64,000 bases of DNA. It comes from Karalla daura (taxonomy: Eukaryota; Chordata; Actinopteri; Chaetodontiformes; Leiognathidae). Of this stretch, positions 22,011-32,560 are shown in pieces. The position numbers and the translations under genes are program-made. The DNA is taken from assembly GCA_029224185.1 (NCBI GenBank), contig CM055200.1:9750670-9814669 (forward strand), read 5' to 3'. The notes under the pieces were generated by a model. The model made no database searches. It saw only the letters and a list, made by a program, of their open reading frames with translations, and was not told where the DNA came from. The first letter of the stretch is position 1, and each line of letters starts with the position of its first letter.

Positions 22011-24000
22011 TTATTTTACCTCAGAAGTTTTTATCGGTATGGGTTTTAATCAACCATTTAGCCTTTTCCAGAGACGCCGGCCGCTTAAAGAGGAAGCCGT
22101 TTAGATGACGTCGAGCTTTGAATCTTCCCCACGTTCGGCATTTAACATTTCGAGGTGCTTGTGGAGGAGGCCCGCTTGGTTGGACTGTGTGGCAGAGTTT
22201 GCAGAGTGGGAGGCAGCTGTGTGACTGGGACAGAGACAAAGGCGAGAGGATTTAGATGTGGATTTGAGTCTTTAACAAAGCAGCGATGGAGAAAATATGC
22301 CTTGATAGCTCAGGAAGCCCCGAAAATCAAACAAAAAGAGCTGTTAGTGCTTTCAGTCCAGCCCGAACCTGAATCTCCTCTGACGTCACAACTGCGTTAA
22401 GAAGACGCATTCAGCTGCTCAGTGTAGAGAAAAGCTCCTGACGCTTTTCCTGCTTTTCCTGTTCCTGCAAAGGCAGCACAGAGAACTCTAGAAGCTTCCA
22501 TAGGGGACACTTTTTCACTTTCAACTTGAAGGCTTGTCTTTTCTTTTTTCATTGTGCGCAGTCGACTGCTGTTTGAATAAATGTCTCACGGTGAAATAAA
22601 CGAAATATGAGTAGCCTGGACATTGGTGGGTAAATGGTTAGTTTCTCACAGAGATTGTTCGTCCTGTTCAGCAGTTAGTTACCACATGCTTTTAGAGTAT
22701 TCTGTATTGCTCACATAGTATCGTGGATGCATCAGTGAAACACTTCCACAGTCCTGTTTTCTGACTTCCTTTAATGATACTTGTCAGGACTTAACAGAAC
22801 TAATTGACTTTTGTGAACTTCTGGAAGTCTGAAACTAACTGACATTGATTGAAGTCTCCTCTTGTTGGTTTATTCATTATTTCTGTGTTGGAAAAGATCA
22901 AGGGCAGAAGCAATATTTAGTGGCATGATATTGAAATAAACACTTCCAGCAGACTTTTGCTATGTTTAGATATTCACATGTGCAGTATTGCAGAAGAAGT
23001 TTGTCTATACTTGTTCACTAATTGGCCAGATTGTTTTAACCCTTGACGCACCCAGCAACTTCCTAATCCCGCCTTGTTCTTCATGTACTTGGACTGTGTT
23101 CCTCCATGTTTTCAGCATAGTGCACTTGACTGCACTTCACACTCTGTGCGTCCTGCATTCAAGCAGCTCACACCAAGACGTCTGTGCCACGATTTCACAG
23201 CCGACAAAAATAAAGTGTGCGGTTGTTCCAGCAGATGTTCAAGGTGGAAATTACATTGGTATTTCCATTTAATTGATCGTCAGAGTCCCGCATTTCTTCA
23301 CTTTGCTGGACTCCGAGGAGCTCCCTCCACATCTGTATGGTCCGCATATTTAACGGTGTGAAACTGAAGAATTTGGAAATAAACAGAGCTGTCCACAGCT
23401 ATGTGGCAGCGCTGGGCAGTATTTTCAGTATGTTGCTTCAGACCAGCAGTCTGTGAGGGAAACATCTCAAGCTGCTTCTTGTTTCTGCACACGCTCACAG
23501 AGATCGTAGTGTACAAATGGCCCGAGGTGGTGAAGTAAATTGCCCTGTGGCATTTCCTAAGCACATTTCCCCAGACAAGTATCCTCCAATTCTTGGCTGC
23601 ATCTTTAATGTGTGTAATAATGTCTGTTAGAAGCTCCCAGGTCCAGGTGAGCATTCACAGGTGAGGGTAGTTTGTGAGTGACTGCCAGCACACTGTGCAT
23701 CCATTAAAATGTGCAGTATTTCGTCACAGCGTTTATTCAATATGTATCGTCGGCCATGCTTCTGAGAATTGCCCAAATCATCTGAACCAGACATTCACTT
23801 CAGTGGTTCCGATTAAAGGATAATGTAAAACACAAACAGCTGTTTCATCTGCTGGAAATATTTCTCATATCTCCCAGAAAGTTCACAGAACTCCGATAAG
23901 AAATTTTCTTTAAAAAGCCAATGGATTTATCTAATACATAATAATCAAATTACAGTTGTGAGAGAATTAACTCTAATTGCTTCTCTTCACTCTCCCTTGG
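22011..24000. other. non-coding, loose texture
   Basis: About 2 kb without supported genes. GCTTTTCCT is repeated in tandem at about 22443-22461. Two overlapping plus frames at 22988-23361 and a minus frame at 23298-23654 show no domains. CAGGTGAGC occurs at 23644-23652 and CAGGTGAG again at 23658-23665. Confidence 0.35.
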
Positions 24001-24002
24001 AG

Positions 24003-24058
24003 ACACACATACACACACACACACACACAGACACTCATTCACATACAGTTTCACACAC
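24003..24058. repeat. imperfect (CA)n tract
   Basis: CA dinucleotides with several interruptions (GACACTCATTC and similar). Confidence 0.85.
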
Positions 24059-24069
24059 AGACGGTCCCA

Positions 24070-24330
24070 TCTGTCTAATAAGAACATTCACAAGCAAAAA
24101 TGAAAGCATATGCTATTATCACTGAGGATGATTAAACATTTACGCCAAATGTGGCCCCATTCCCAAGTCGAATTTACAACCAGATCTTTTTCACGTTCTT
24201 TGTTGAAGCACACAAGTCTCATTATCTTGCCCAAAATACAAAGGCTGTATTCCCTCTGCCAATGAATTTCCTCACGATCGGACGTAAAAGATAATTAGCC
24301 ATGTTGTATCAATGGGCTGCCAGCCACACC
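24070..24330. promoter_or_regulatory. candidate CNE
   Basis: Complex AT-rich sequence with GATGATTAAAC-like and TTATCTTGCCC-like words and no repeat. No coding frame of interest. Confidence 0.4.
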
Positions 24331-24450
24331 ATCTCTTGAAACCCTTCACGCCCAGACTTGGCCAACAATTGGCTCCGTGTCCCCCTTCACATACAGTGCA
24401 GTCAGCGAGCGACTACGCCGGGGTTTCACAATGGGGAAGGGGAGGGAGCG

Positions 24451-24489
<39 letters not shown>
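24451..24489. repeat. (CA)n microsatellite
   Basis: Near-perfect CA repeat followed by a purine-rich GGGAGGG/GAAGAAG tract (24503-24560) that generates the Arg-Glu-Lys rich frames here. Confidence 0.97.
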
Positions 24490-24491
<2 letters not shown>

Positions 24492-24560
24492 GCAAAACAG
24501 GCCGGGAGAGAGCGAGGGAGGAAAGGTGGGAGGGCGAAGAAGAAGGGAGGGAGAAAGAAA

Positions 24561-24850
24561 TAGCGGGCCAAACTCGTTTTCCGCTTGATGGGTTAGCTGC
24601 AGAGAATGCGCCTTTACTTGGTAAATGATTAAGGGGGGTGGGAGGGGGACCTATGCTGCTCTGCTCTTATGTACTTCAAAGGTCTCCAAAGGCAGGTTAA
24701 ATGAAAAGCAAATGTGTTGCCCTGCTGCTCAAATACCTCAAATGTTTTAGCAGGTGCAAGCAATGAAGAGGTGGGCAGTGACAGCCGCGCGCTGCACCTT
24801 GCTCGGCGAATCGGCGATCCTCCTGTTTAGGGAGACGGACAGTGGAGGGT
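24561..24850. other. non-coding, nothing specific seen
   Basis: Mixed composition, G-rich at 24631-24650. No gene supported. Confidence 0.35.
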
Positions 24851-24890
24851 GAGACCGGGTGAGACCGGGTGAGACCGGGTGAGACCGGTT
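24851..24890. repeat. 10-bp minisatellite, four copies
   Basis: GAGACCGGGT is repeated head to tail at 24851, 24861 and 24871, with a fourth copy GAGACCGGTT at 24881; a partial unit (GAGGGT) precedes them. The unit contains CCGG and is CpG-bearing. On the minus strand it reads as a Ser-His-Pro-Val repeat in one frame and gives the apparent repeat proteins there. Confidence 0.97.
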
Positions 24891-25679
24891 CAGAGTGAGA
24901 CAAGTGGAGCTCAGCTCAGTGTTCTCGCCACGCAGCTGAAGAGACAAGTGGCTGCAGCAGATGTATTGCAGTTGAGGTATTGAGATCTCTAGAATAAAAT
25001 TAATCTAATCAAATATTATCACTTTCTCTTGATTAAGTTCCCCATGAAACAGTCTGACATCCTCTTTCTTAACAAGCCAACTCAAGCAGCAGTAAACATA
25101 ACATTTCTAGCATAACTTTTTTTTACTTATTTGGACAAAGACCAAATCAAACACAGTAGCCATATATAACCCAATGTAGGGAAAATGTCGTTTCTGGTGT
25201 AACAGTGTGACTGATGTTGGTTTTGGACCATGGTGCTCTGTGATTGTGAGGGATCTGCAACATCAGGCTCCGGCTGCACAGATGATCCTTGTTTGTTGGA
25301 TTAATGCGCTGTTAGTTTTGGTCTTTTCTTGGGATTTGTTGACGAAAAGAAACGTCTAAAACATCAGAAAAATAGATTTTCGCCAGACTCTTCCTTTAAG
25401 TTGTATAAGCCCTGGAGTTTTTTGTTTTTTTTCCTTTTGTTGATATGCAAACATTCCTGTATTGATTACCAATTGCTCGACTGAGACAATATTGTCGTTA
25501 AGCTTAGAGAGGCTCAATAAAAGACTCCTCTCCTTAAGATGTGGGGGAGTAATCTAAGCTTCATCAGTGGTAGTTCAACATAAACACAACTTGCGATGGA
25601 GGTAAATAGCATGCAGACATAGCAGACACTGTATTCACACACATTTAAAGGTCATAGTCGCACAAGTTAATCAGTGCCA
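24891..25679. other. non-coding, AT-rich
   Basis: No gene supported. T runs at 25120-25127 and 25419-25432. Confidence 0.35.
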
Positions 25680-26020
25680 GCTTTAGCTGCTGCTCTGCTG
25701 CTTTTATCGTCTTAGCAGCGGAGTCGTGTTGATTTGGTGCGCACAAAGTCCCTGTTGTGGATGCTGCGAATGAACCAATTGGCTCTCGGCTCACCTGTTC
25801 GGTATCAGTCAGGTCCATTACATAATGGCAGCGCAGTGATTACAGGCCTCCCACTGGCGGAGCAATTACCCCAGCTCGGTCATTATCACCTCATGACATC
25901 ATCTGCTCTCGACATATCAGCGCAGACAACAAAAGCTGTGTATTATTCCGCGTTAGGTCACAAAGCACGTCTGCTGCTCTAATGCGCTGTAATTTGTTCA
26001 TTATAATAGGTGTGAATGTA
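25680..26020. promoter_or_regulatory. candidate CNE
   Basis: Complex block with the palindrome CCAATTGG (25775-25782), a minus-strand CAGGTGAGC (plus 25789-25797), CATTATCACCTCATGACATC-like text and a T-box-like TAGGTGTGAA near 26009. The 82-codon frame at 25734-25982 has no domain that I recognise. Confidence 0.4.
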
Positions 26021-26024
26021 ATAG

Positions 26025-26058
26025 CAGCGGAGGAGGAGGAGGAGGAAGGAGGAAGAGG
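26025..26058. repeat. (GGA)n trinucleotide repeat
   Basis: GGA units with an AAGGAGGAAGAGG tail. Confidence 0.95.
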
Positions 26059-26258
26059 CTAGACTCAGACTGATGCTCAAAGTGCAAAGTAGAGAAACTG
26101 TTGCTCAGATTTTAAGGAGGTAATCATAAGAAATATTTTGATTCGTCACTGATTAGCACACACATACACACATGTGTAGTCCATGACTGTTGTACATCTG
26201 TTTTTGTGGCACGGTCATTTTTATTATTGAACTGGTGTTAAGCTGTAATGACTCAGTG
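26059..26258. other. non-coding, nothing specific seen
   Basis: No gene supported. Confidence 0.35.
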
Positions 26259-26420
26259 CAGAGGTGGAAAGTGACAAAGTATTTGCACCTACAGGATAAT
26301 ATAGCGCCGCACTCAAAACGTGACTCTGCCTAATGAGTCGTTTCATATTTAACCTACTTTTTTTTGTCCGCTGGGAAATGTATTTTTTCACTGAATAAAG
26401 TATCTGAACGCTGTTCCCAC
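26259..26420 (+). mobile_element. degenerate dispersed teleost repeat (GAGGTGGAAAGT type)
   Basis: CAGAGGTGGAAAGTGACAAA (26259-26278) followed by AGTATTTGCACCT and, further on, CTGGGAAATGTATTTTTTCA-like text matches from memory the widespread fish repeat that begins CAGTGGTGGAAAGTAAC and runs through TACTT-rich sequence. I believe it is a non-autonomous DNA element, but I cannot fix its class. No transposase remnant is present. Confidence 0.5.
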
Positions 26421-26889
26421 TGCAGCACATGTGTGTCTGACACATGGCGGCCAAATGTAAAAGTATTTTCTACGAAACATCTATGGCATTTACAACAATT
26501 GTCGTAACAATGATGAAGCAGGCGGCACTGCACGTTTCCCAGAGTCCTGCACGTTTGCTCATCTCTGACATGTGTCACTTTCTCTGCCAGGTAGAACAAA
26601 CCCCATCAGTTTCTGCTCTCAGCATGATGAAATCCAGGGATCTCAATCTACGTAGTTTGCTCTGCTTCTTACGCCGGCGCATTTGTAAACCCGTATCCAT
26701 GATGTACAGGTGTTGATTAATCCTCTCGACATTTTCCCCGAGACATTCTTTCATTCGTATTGACATTCTTGCGGCTGCTGGGCGGGTGGTTGGGAAATGA
26801 AAGTGCTGCCATGGTATTTTGGAAACCCCTCAGAAGTCAGGCTTACACAGGCTAGCTGCTGTGATGGCCTACATTATGGAGTTTATGGC
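26421..26889. other. non-coding, nothing specific seen
   Basis: The plus frame 26444-26716 and minus frames here show no domains. No gene supported. Confidence 0.35.
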
Positions 26890-27400
26890 CCGTGGGGGTC
26901 TGCTCCCACCAGCCCGATGAGACTCGGGGGTGGGGGGGAGGAAAATGCATGTCCCCGACTGGCTCGCCACATGCCAGGCTCCTCAGCTCCGGTTTGCAGT
27001 TCAGACACAAACTGCTCCTCGTGCCGGAACCAGGAACACAATCGACTACTGCTAAAAACGAGCTCGGCGGCGGCAGCAATAGGGAACAAGTACGAAACGA
27101 GCCTGAACCATCTCCCCCGTCCGCCCCCACAGTGCTCCCTCTTCGCCGGGTAGAGAACGGACCCCGACCCGACCCGGCCGCCGTCGCCTCGGCTCGCCCA
27201 CTCCTCTCAGCCGGACACACGAGGGTGGCGGCGGCGGCCGCCCCCGCCACCCCGCTGGAGAGCGCTGCTTTTATTGTGGTTGTGCTCCTCTAACGGAGCG
27301 GTAATGAGTGGCTCTGCTCGCGTGCTGCAGCCCTGACACGGCGGAGCTGTGTTACACCGCGGGTGACTCCACGCGCCGCCAAGAAAAGGATTTCATGGTG
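26890..27400. promoter_or_regulatory. orphan CpG island
   Basis: CpG is very dense from about 27060 to 27270 (GGCGGCGGC, CCGACCCGACCCGG, GCGGCCGCC-type text) and stays high to about 27390, unlike the surrounding CpG-poor sequence. Open frames of about 130 codons occur on both strands, but this is expected in GC-rich DNA; the minus frame begins at GTG, not ATG, and no domain is recognisable. The island may be an unannotated promoter or first exon, or a Polycomb-type regulatory island. A TATA-like AATAAAAGC lies on the minus strand near 27271-27279. Confidence 0.6.
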
Positions 27401-27695
27401 GTGGTTCAGCCGCAGATAAAAGCTTTCCCTTCATTAAGAAAATAAATAAACAAGGGAAGAAAATTATATGTCAACACTTTATTGACATGACCCCCCCCAC
27501 CTCCTCCTCGCCTTCCACCGCCACCCCCTCCTCATTATGATTCCTCGGCTGTGTTGTCTCCAAAGTGTCAGATTGAGAACTGCTCGTAAACTAATTTAAA
27601 AGTTCAATCACGTATACACCGTAGTAGCAGTTTGTACTTTGACAAACTCCTGGCACTACACGGTTTATGATACACCCAGCCACCCCCACCTCCAT
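27401..27695. other. non-coding; C-rich tract at 27490-27530
   Basis: A C run and CCTCCTCG/CCACCCCC-type text at 27490-27530. No gene supported. Confidence 0.4.
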
Positions 27696-27757
27696 GCACA
27701 CACACACACTCACACACACACTCACACACACACACTCACACACACACTCACACATAT
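27696..27757. repeat. (CA)n with regular CACT interruptions
   Basis: CA runs are broken by a T roughly every 10-14 bp, giving a higher-order repeat. Confidence 0.95.
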
Positions 27758-28203
27758 TAGTGCACAGACCCAACACAAGACTTGAGAGCTGGATACGCAG
27801 CCCAGTATTCAGCTGGATTGTTCTTGGACATTTTGGAGCGATTGATGCCATTTCCTCCAGGAGTCGACTGTTTGCAGTTTAGAGAGTAGTCGGGGGTGGA
27901 ATATTATGCAAAGAGGCATCTCCACCAAAGCTTTTTTTTTTTTTTTTTCAGGGTCAGGTTGAGCACTCACTGATGGAGCAGTGAGAGGAATCTTGGCTTC
28001 TGCACTTATCTGTTGTGCGGAGTGTGGGGTACTTTCCTCCCTCTTTCCTCCATTTCTCCTCTATCTCTGGCACCAAACTTATCAAAATAATGTGCAGTAA
28101 GATCATTTTTGGCTTGCGCCTGACAAACTGATATAAATTTCAATCTGACTCTGACAGAAGTTTTCATTTTGCCAAGAGTGCAAAAAGAGGCGGTAGTGTG
28201 CTA
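27758..28203. other. non-coding; poly-T at 27931-27949
   Basis: Nineteen-base T run. No gene supported. Confidence 0.4.
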
Positions 28204-28234
28204 GTGTGTGTGTGTGTGTGTATGTGTTGTGTTG
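28204..28234. repeat. (GT)n microsatellite
   Basis: Short GT repeat ending in TATGTGTTGTGTTG. Confidence 0.95.
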
Positions 28235-28440
28235 TACTGTAAGTTTAAATGTGACCATAGGAAAAGAGGATTTGGCCAGAAAATGTTTTCAAGCAACACA
28301 GAGGATGAACAAACACTTTTCATTTATGAGTCAATCAGCAAACCACAAATTCTTTCACGTCTCGCATCAGGACAGAGCCAAAGCGCTGCCTCTGTTCTGT
28401 CAGAGAATCACTTTAATAACTTATTATTGTTCCTTGGGAG
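28235..28440. other. non-coding, nothing specific seen
   Basis: No gene supported. Confidence 0.35.
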
Positions 28441-28484
28441 CATTATTACTGTTATTATTATTGTTGTTGTTGTTATTATTACCA
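28441..28484. repeat. (TTA)n/(TTG)n trinucleotide repeat
   Basis: Mixed TTA and TTG units; it explains the poly-Leu and poly-Ile/Val strings in the frames across it. Confidence 0.93.
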
Positions 28485-28644
28485 CCTGCTGGGAGTCCTT
28501 CCAGTTCTGCTGAGAAACGATTATGAAAATATTCAGCGACCTTATTCCAAGTCCCTCTGACATGAAGTTACTGTGAGCGCATGTTACTGCAGTTCCACCA
28601 CTTTCGGATCACTCCTTCAAATCACAGACACAGTAAGAGTTGAC
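28485..28644. other. non-coding, nothing specific seen
   Basis: No gene supported. Confidence 0.35.
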
Positions 28645-28670
28645 ATTTATATGAGTTATTTATATGAGTT
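28645..28670. repeat. 13-bp perfect tandem duplication
   Basis: ATTTATATGAGTT occurs twice head to tail (28645-28657 and 28658-28670). Confidence 0.97.
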
Positions 28671-28743
28671 TTCATCTTTAGAGCAGACAAACAAACATGG
28701 CCTATTGAAATGGAGAACAGGGAGTAAGAAGAACAAATATGAA

Positions 28744-28765
28744 GAACACAACATGAACACAACAT
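28744..28765. repeat. 11-bp perfect tandem duplication
   Basis: GAACACAACAT occurs twice head to tail (28744-28754 and 28755-28765), 74 bp from the previous duplication. Confidence 0.97.
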
Positions 28766-29224
28766 AAAGCTCCATGTTCTGCACAGACACTCTGAGAAAT
28801 GACCTGGGAACACCAAATAGCAAAGCTCTCAGTTCAACACTTGAGGGTGTGAAAGTGTTTCATGGTTTGGACGCTGAAAAACAGACGTGTTGGGTAAAGG
28901 TGACTGTGAACATGAACCAGTCAGTCAAGAGGAGGCGAGGAGCACAGAAGGCTTAAACGAAAAGGTTGTTCATGTCCCATGGTCGAGGTTTGGGACCAAT
29001 CAAGTGAACCTGCTTTATTTGCCACCAACCTCTTTAGGCACCTCTGTGAGACGTATGTCTCTAAATTACAGCTTCATCACCTCGATCGCTTCATCGGACA
29101 ACCTAATATGTGAGATCTTTGACAAGGAGCTCGCTTATCGCACTTGTGGAGGCAATCAGGGAAGTAGCTCGGTCCCTTCTTGACGGCGTAACAGGCAAGT
29201 GTAACTAATCGCTGTTGTTCAGGC
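28766..29224. other. non-coding, nothing specific seen
   Basis: The plus frame 28887-29183 has no recognisable domain. No gene supported. Confidence 0.35.
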
Positions 29225-29370
29225 TTGAGCAGAGCGGCGGACATGATGCGCCCGTCCGTCAGGCTCCGGGTCACACGGCGGAGACGTCGAGGCGTCTCCC
29301 GCCCGTCTCCTGGCTGCGGTGCCGCTCCGCAACGTGCCATCGGCACCGCGGTCCAGTTTGGCAGCGTCTG
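29225..29370. promoter_or_regulatory. small CpG-rich patch
   Basis: CpG clusters through GCGGCGGACATG, GGCGGAGACGTCGAGGCG and CGGTGCCGCTCCG-type text. Overlapping frames on both strands are the usual by-product of GC-rich DNA. Confidence 0.4.
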
Positions 29371-30607
29371 CCGGGGCAGGAATCTTGCACCCTCATTACA
29401 CCTCGGCCACTCTAATTACAACCTGCTCAAGAGCTGTTATCCTACACCTCACGGTGACAATGACAGCGCCTCCTCTAAGAGGCCCGGCCGGTTCCCTGTC
29501 CAGGGACGAACACAACACCCCTGTAAATAAATGACGGCCGGGCTGCAGAGAACATGCAACCGAGTGTACCAATTACTAACCCAAAGCTGTGATCTTCTGG
29601 ATCCAAACATTCACCAGCATTTCACTTTTTTTTCTCTTTTTTTTCTTTCATAAATAAACACTGCCTCGCTGTTTGATGATGGCGATGGCGACGACGGTTT
29701 GATGTATTCAAATAAATAATGATGAAACCAAGCAGGATTCTTTCTGGCCCTTCACTCGGTTTCATGGAGGAGAAATCCATTTACACAACAGGCAGTGAAT
29801 TCGGCTGTGAATGTGTTCCATGGTGTCCTATCACACACACATTATTGTTTGAGATCCTGTGTTATGCTGACAAATCCTCTCGTGGCAGCAATCACCTAAG
29901 CGTCTTCCATGAAAGGGATGTACATATTCCTCCACTTATTTCAGAATTTATTGTGTTCATCACTAATCCAAAGATGGGTTCCTCATGTAATACCCGCCAT
30001 CTAATCATTCTTAGTACTCCAAGGGCTTGTTAGACTAGATCCTGTAGACGGTAATTGTTTTGTCAATTGATCCCGCAGAAAGGCGGCGATAGATTAGAGC
30101 GCGGGAGACAGTGCAACGTTCGGCAACATGAAAACATCCACGTCGGTGCTATTATTTTAAATTTGTAAAATACGTCCAAATTAAAATCTGCAGCAACGTA
30201 AGAAAAAAACAAAAAATGGCGCATTCAGGGGATAAAACAAGCATCTGTGTGAACACCTTGCTAGTTCCTTTTCAATACACCGGATGCACATTGTTTTTGA
30301 TGAAGTGCCCGACTTGTGAGCGCCGTGACGAAGAACAGCGGCTGCCTACTGTATGGCCTCGCTCAACCTAAACATATTACACAGCATAATGTTTTTATAA
30401 AAGTCCATATTAGGCGGCATAGATCTTAAAAGGTTTATGACGACCATTTAGCATCATGAGAGCGGAGCTTAACATGGCCATGTCAAGATAACATGCAAGC
30501 ATCCGTGTTGTTTTCATTGGCTGTCAGCACAGATTTTACAGTGGCTGCGGGGAAAGGGGGCACATGTGCTTAAGACGCTCCTGCAAGGGCTGTCACCACA
30601 GGAGAGC
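29371..30607. other. non-coding, no gene supported
   Basis: T-rich at 29627-29650, a short A run near 30212, and AT-rich non-repetitive sequence. No open frame has a recognisable domain. Confidence 0.35.
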
Positions 30608-30626
30608 GGGGACGGGGACGGGGAGG
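30608..30626 (+). repeat. (GGGGAC)n G-rich tract
   Basis: GGGG at 30608-30611, 30614-30617 and 30620-30623 separated by AC, then AGG. Quadruplex formation would need the final GG, so a two-tetrad or bulged form is more likely. Confidence 0.8.
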
Positions 30627-31079
30627 CGCAAAAATAGAACAAGAGAGACAGAGAGCTCTCCTGTCCAAAAAGATGACGAGGAAGAATGGAGCACAGTGGA
30701 TAATTTGACTGGAGTAGGGGGATAATATGGGAGCGGTGTTTTATTCGAAACGGCAGATCCTCTCTCATCTGAGCCCCCTTTCAGTCGCCTGCGCCGCTCT
30801 CAAAAAAAGGAGAGCATGGGCGAGAGCTGCGCTGCAGAAACTAGGTGGAGCTATTGCTTACATCTGCGTCCACTGGCTGCACGGGGAATCAGGGCCAAGA
30901 GAGAGAGGAGAGGGGAGGGGAGACGATGTTTAAGAAACGAATGCAGCGCAGGGCTGGGTCACAGCCTAAAATAAGAGCCCGGGGGCATAAGAAGAGGACT
31001 AGCGCTGCGAACCGTGCACCTGTCACACAGGATCTGGAGGGTCTCAGACTTAAAGTGCGGCTTTAGGCCCGCTTGTTAC
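30627..31079. other. non-coding, moderately GC-rich
   Basis: Two short plus frames (30727-30933, 30845-31066) overlap and have no domain. A polypyrimidine-AG (CCCCCTTTCAG, ending 30784) precedes an open stretch, but no consistent donor follows. Confidence 0.3.
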
Positions 31080-31480
31080 TCCAGAGGAGGGCGACGTGCG
31101 AGAGAAACGCCTGCGCGGTTCATTCTTTATCGAGTCGGCGCGCCCGTACGCCCCTAAAGATGACACCCAACAGAAATTAATCTATAGGGAGATTTTGTTG
31201 CGGTAATGCTGAGTTGAAATGTGCAGACTAAATTACGCTTTGGCTCTTTTGGCTATCTCCCCCATCACCCATGCATCATAAAAGCAGGGGTTTAGTGTGA
31301 GATGAATAATCTCACTCCAGCATGCCTCTCTTCTGCTGCTTCCCCTCACGCCATAATCGTCAGAAGGCGAGCCAGCTTAGTCAGCCCTGTGCTACGGGCC
31401 AGGATAATAATTGCTGTATTAATTGGTGTTGTCCAGGCTAGACAGAATATAAGAGATCCTACTGGGGCTAATAATTAATG
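31080..31480. promoter_or_regulatory. strong candidate CNE
   Basis: After a small CpG patch (31085-31150) the text is complex and AT-rich. It has TTAATTGG at 31419-31426 and TAATTAAT at 31472-31479, many ATTA cores and no repeats, until a T run at 31481-31490. Typical of a developmental enhancer by appearance. Confidence 0.45.
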
Positions 31481-31540
31481 TTTTTTTTTTACCCTCTCTT
31501 TCTCTCCTCCTGCTCTACCTCCACCACCACAAGAAACGGT

Positions 31541-31619
<79 letters not shown>

Positions 31620-31647
31620 CACACTCTCACACATACACGCACACACC
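31541..31647. repeat. long (CA)n microsatellite
   Basis: About 70 bp of near-perfect CA followed by interrupted CA (CGCA, CTCT, TACA). Confidence 0.98.
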
Positions 31648-32229
31648 CTGGCTGCCTCCGTTTGCTGTATCATTAAGAAAGCACTTCAGTACCTCCACCA
31701 GCCTGAGTAGCGGGGTGATGGCGTCTCACTAGAGTGTTTTTAGATAAGCCGGTGGACAACCGCGCTGTCGCCTGCACCGATGATGTTTATTTAGCTTCTT
31801 TTAATCTTCGTGCCACCAAACGGTGTGGGTATCATTTATTGGGGGCTGTTGACTAGGGGACTGTGGGGATAAAGACTCATGTCCAGGTCTGGAGCAAAAA
31901 GCCGGGGGGGGTTACAGAGAGCTACGGTGGCCTCGGCGCGATGGAGATGGCGGCGCAGGCAGGAAGCGTCTCGTGTTTTAGCCGGGGCCAAGCGTCCCGG
32001 CCGAGCTGCACAGGTTTGCTCTGGGAGTCGTGTGCGGAGTCTGTTTCTGCGCTCTTTGTTCTCCTCCAGATGGCTGATGTACCGCTGGCCCTCCCGGTGA
32101 GAACCTGCTCAAGTTCCCTGTCGTAGCCCAGTGAGTCAGTCTGTGGGAGTGATTGCCAAAGAGGAGAAAAGCGTTTTATGAAAGGCGCTGAGGAGCTCGT
32201 GGCAGTTTTACGCAGCCATCCACCTTCAG
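31648..32229. other. non-coding; GC-rich patch with YY1-type site and exon-like segment
   Basis: GAGATGGCGGC at 31944-31954 fits the YY1 consensus. At 32070-32096 a 27-nt segment is flanked by a strong acceptor-like tract (CTTTGTTCTCCTCCAG) and the donor GTGAGA. The continuous frame 31863-32126 has no recognisable domain, so no gene is called. Confidence 0.35.
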
Positions 32230-32560
32230 GAAACAGATAATTACAGGGTGCATTATGAGCTGTAGTATCATGTCAGAAAGTATAGTGGCTGCACAGGACT
32301 GCTCAACGCGTCATTACAGCATGTGTTCCAATTGTAAAATGATGATTATACTCTATGATCCTTTTAATGACAGATATGGGGATTTTTAGGGTTTTTTTCT
32401 TTGCTCAGCTGGTATTTAGCACATATCTCAGTGTGGTGCTTTTAAACACATTTTACAATTTAAGGGGGAAGGCACAAAAATTTGGAAGTAGTTTAGAGAA
32501 AATGGCCTAATGGGAATCTGGCTGTGTTATGTTAAAAAACCTATGCCCAGCCTCACGCTA
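32230..32560. promoter_or_regulatory. candidate CNE
   Basis: AT-rich complex text around 32300-32380 with GATGATTATAC-like words. Repeat-free apart from a short T run near 32392. Confidence 0.3.

Noticed and set aside
26852..27293. Frames of about 130 codons on both strands of the CpG island
   Set aside because: GC-rich DNA has few stop codons; the minus frame starts at GTG; Ala/Gly/Pro-rich composition only reflects GGC/GCC repeats.
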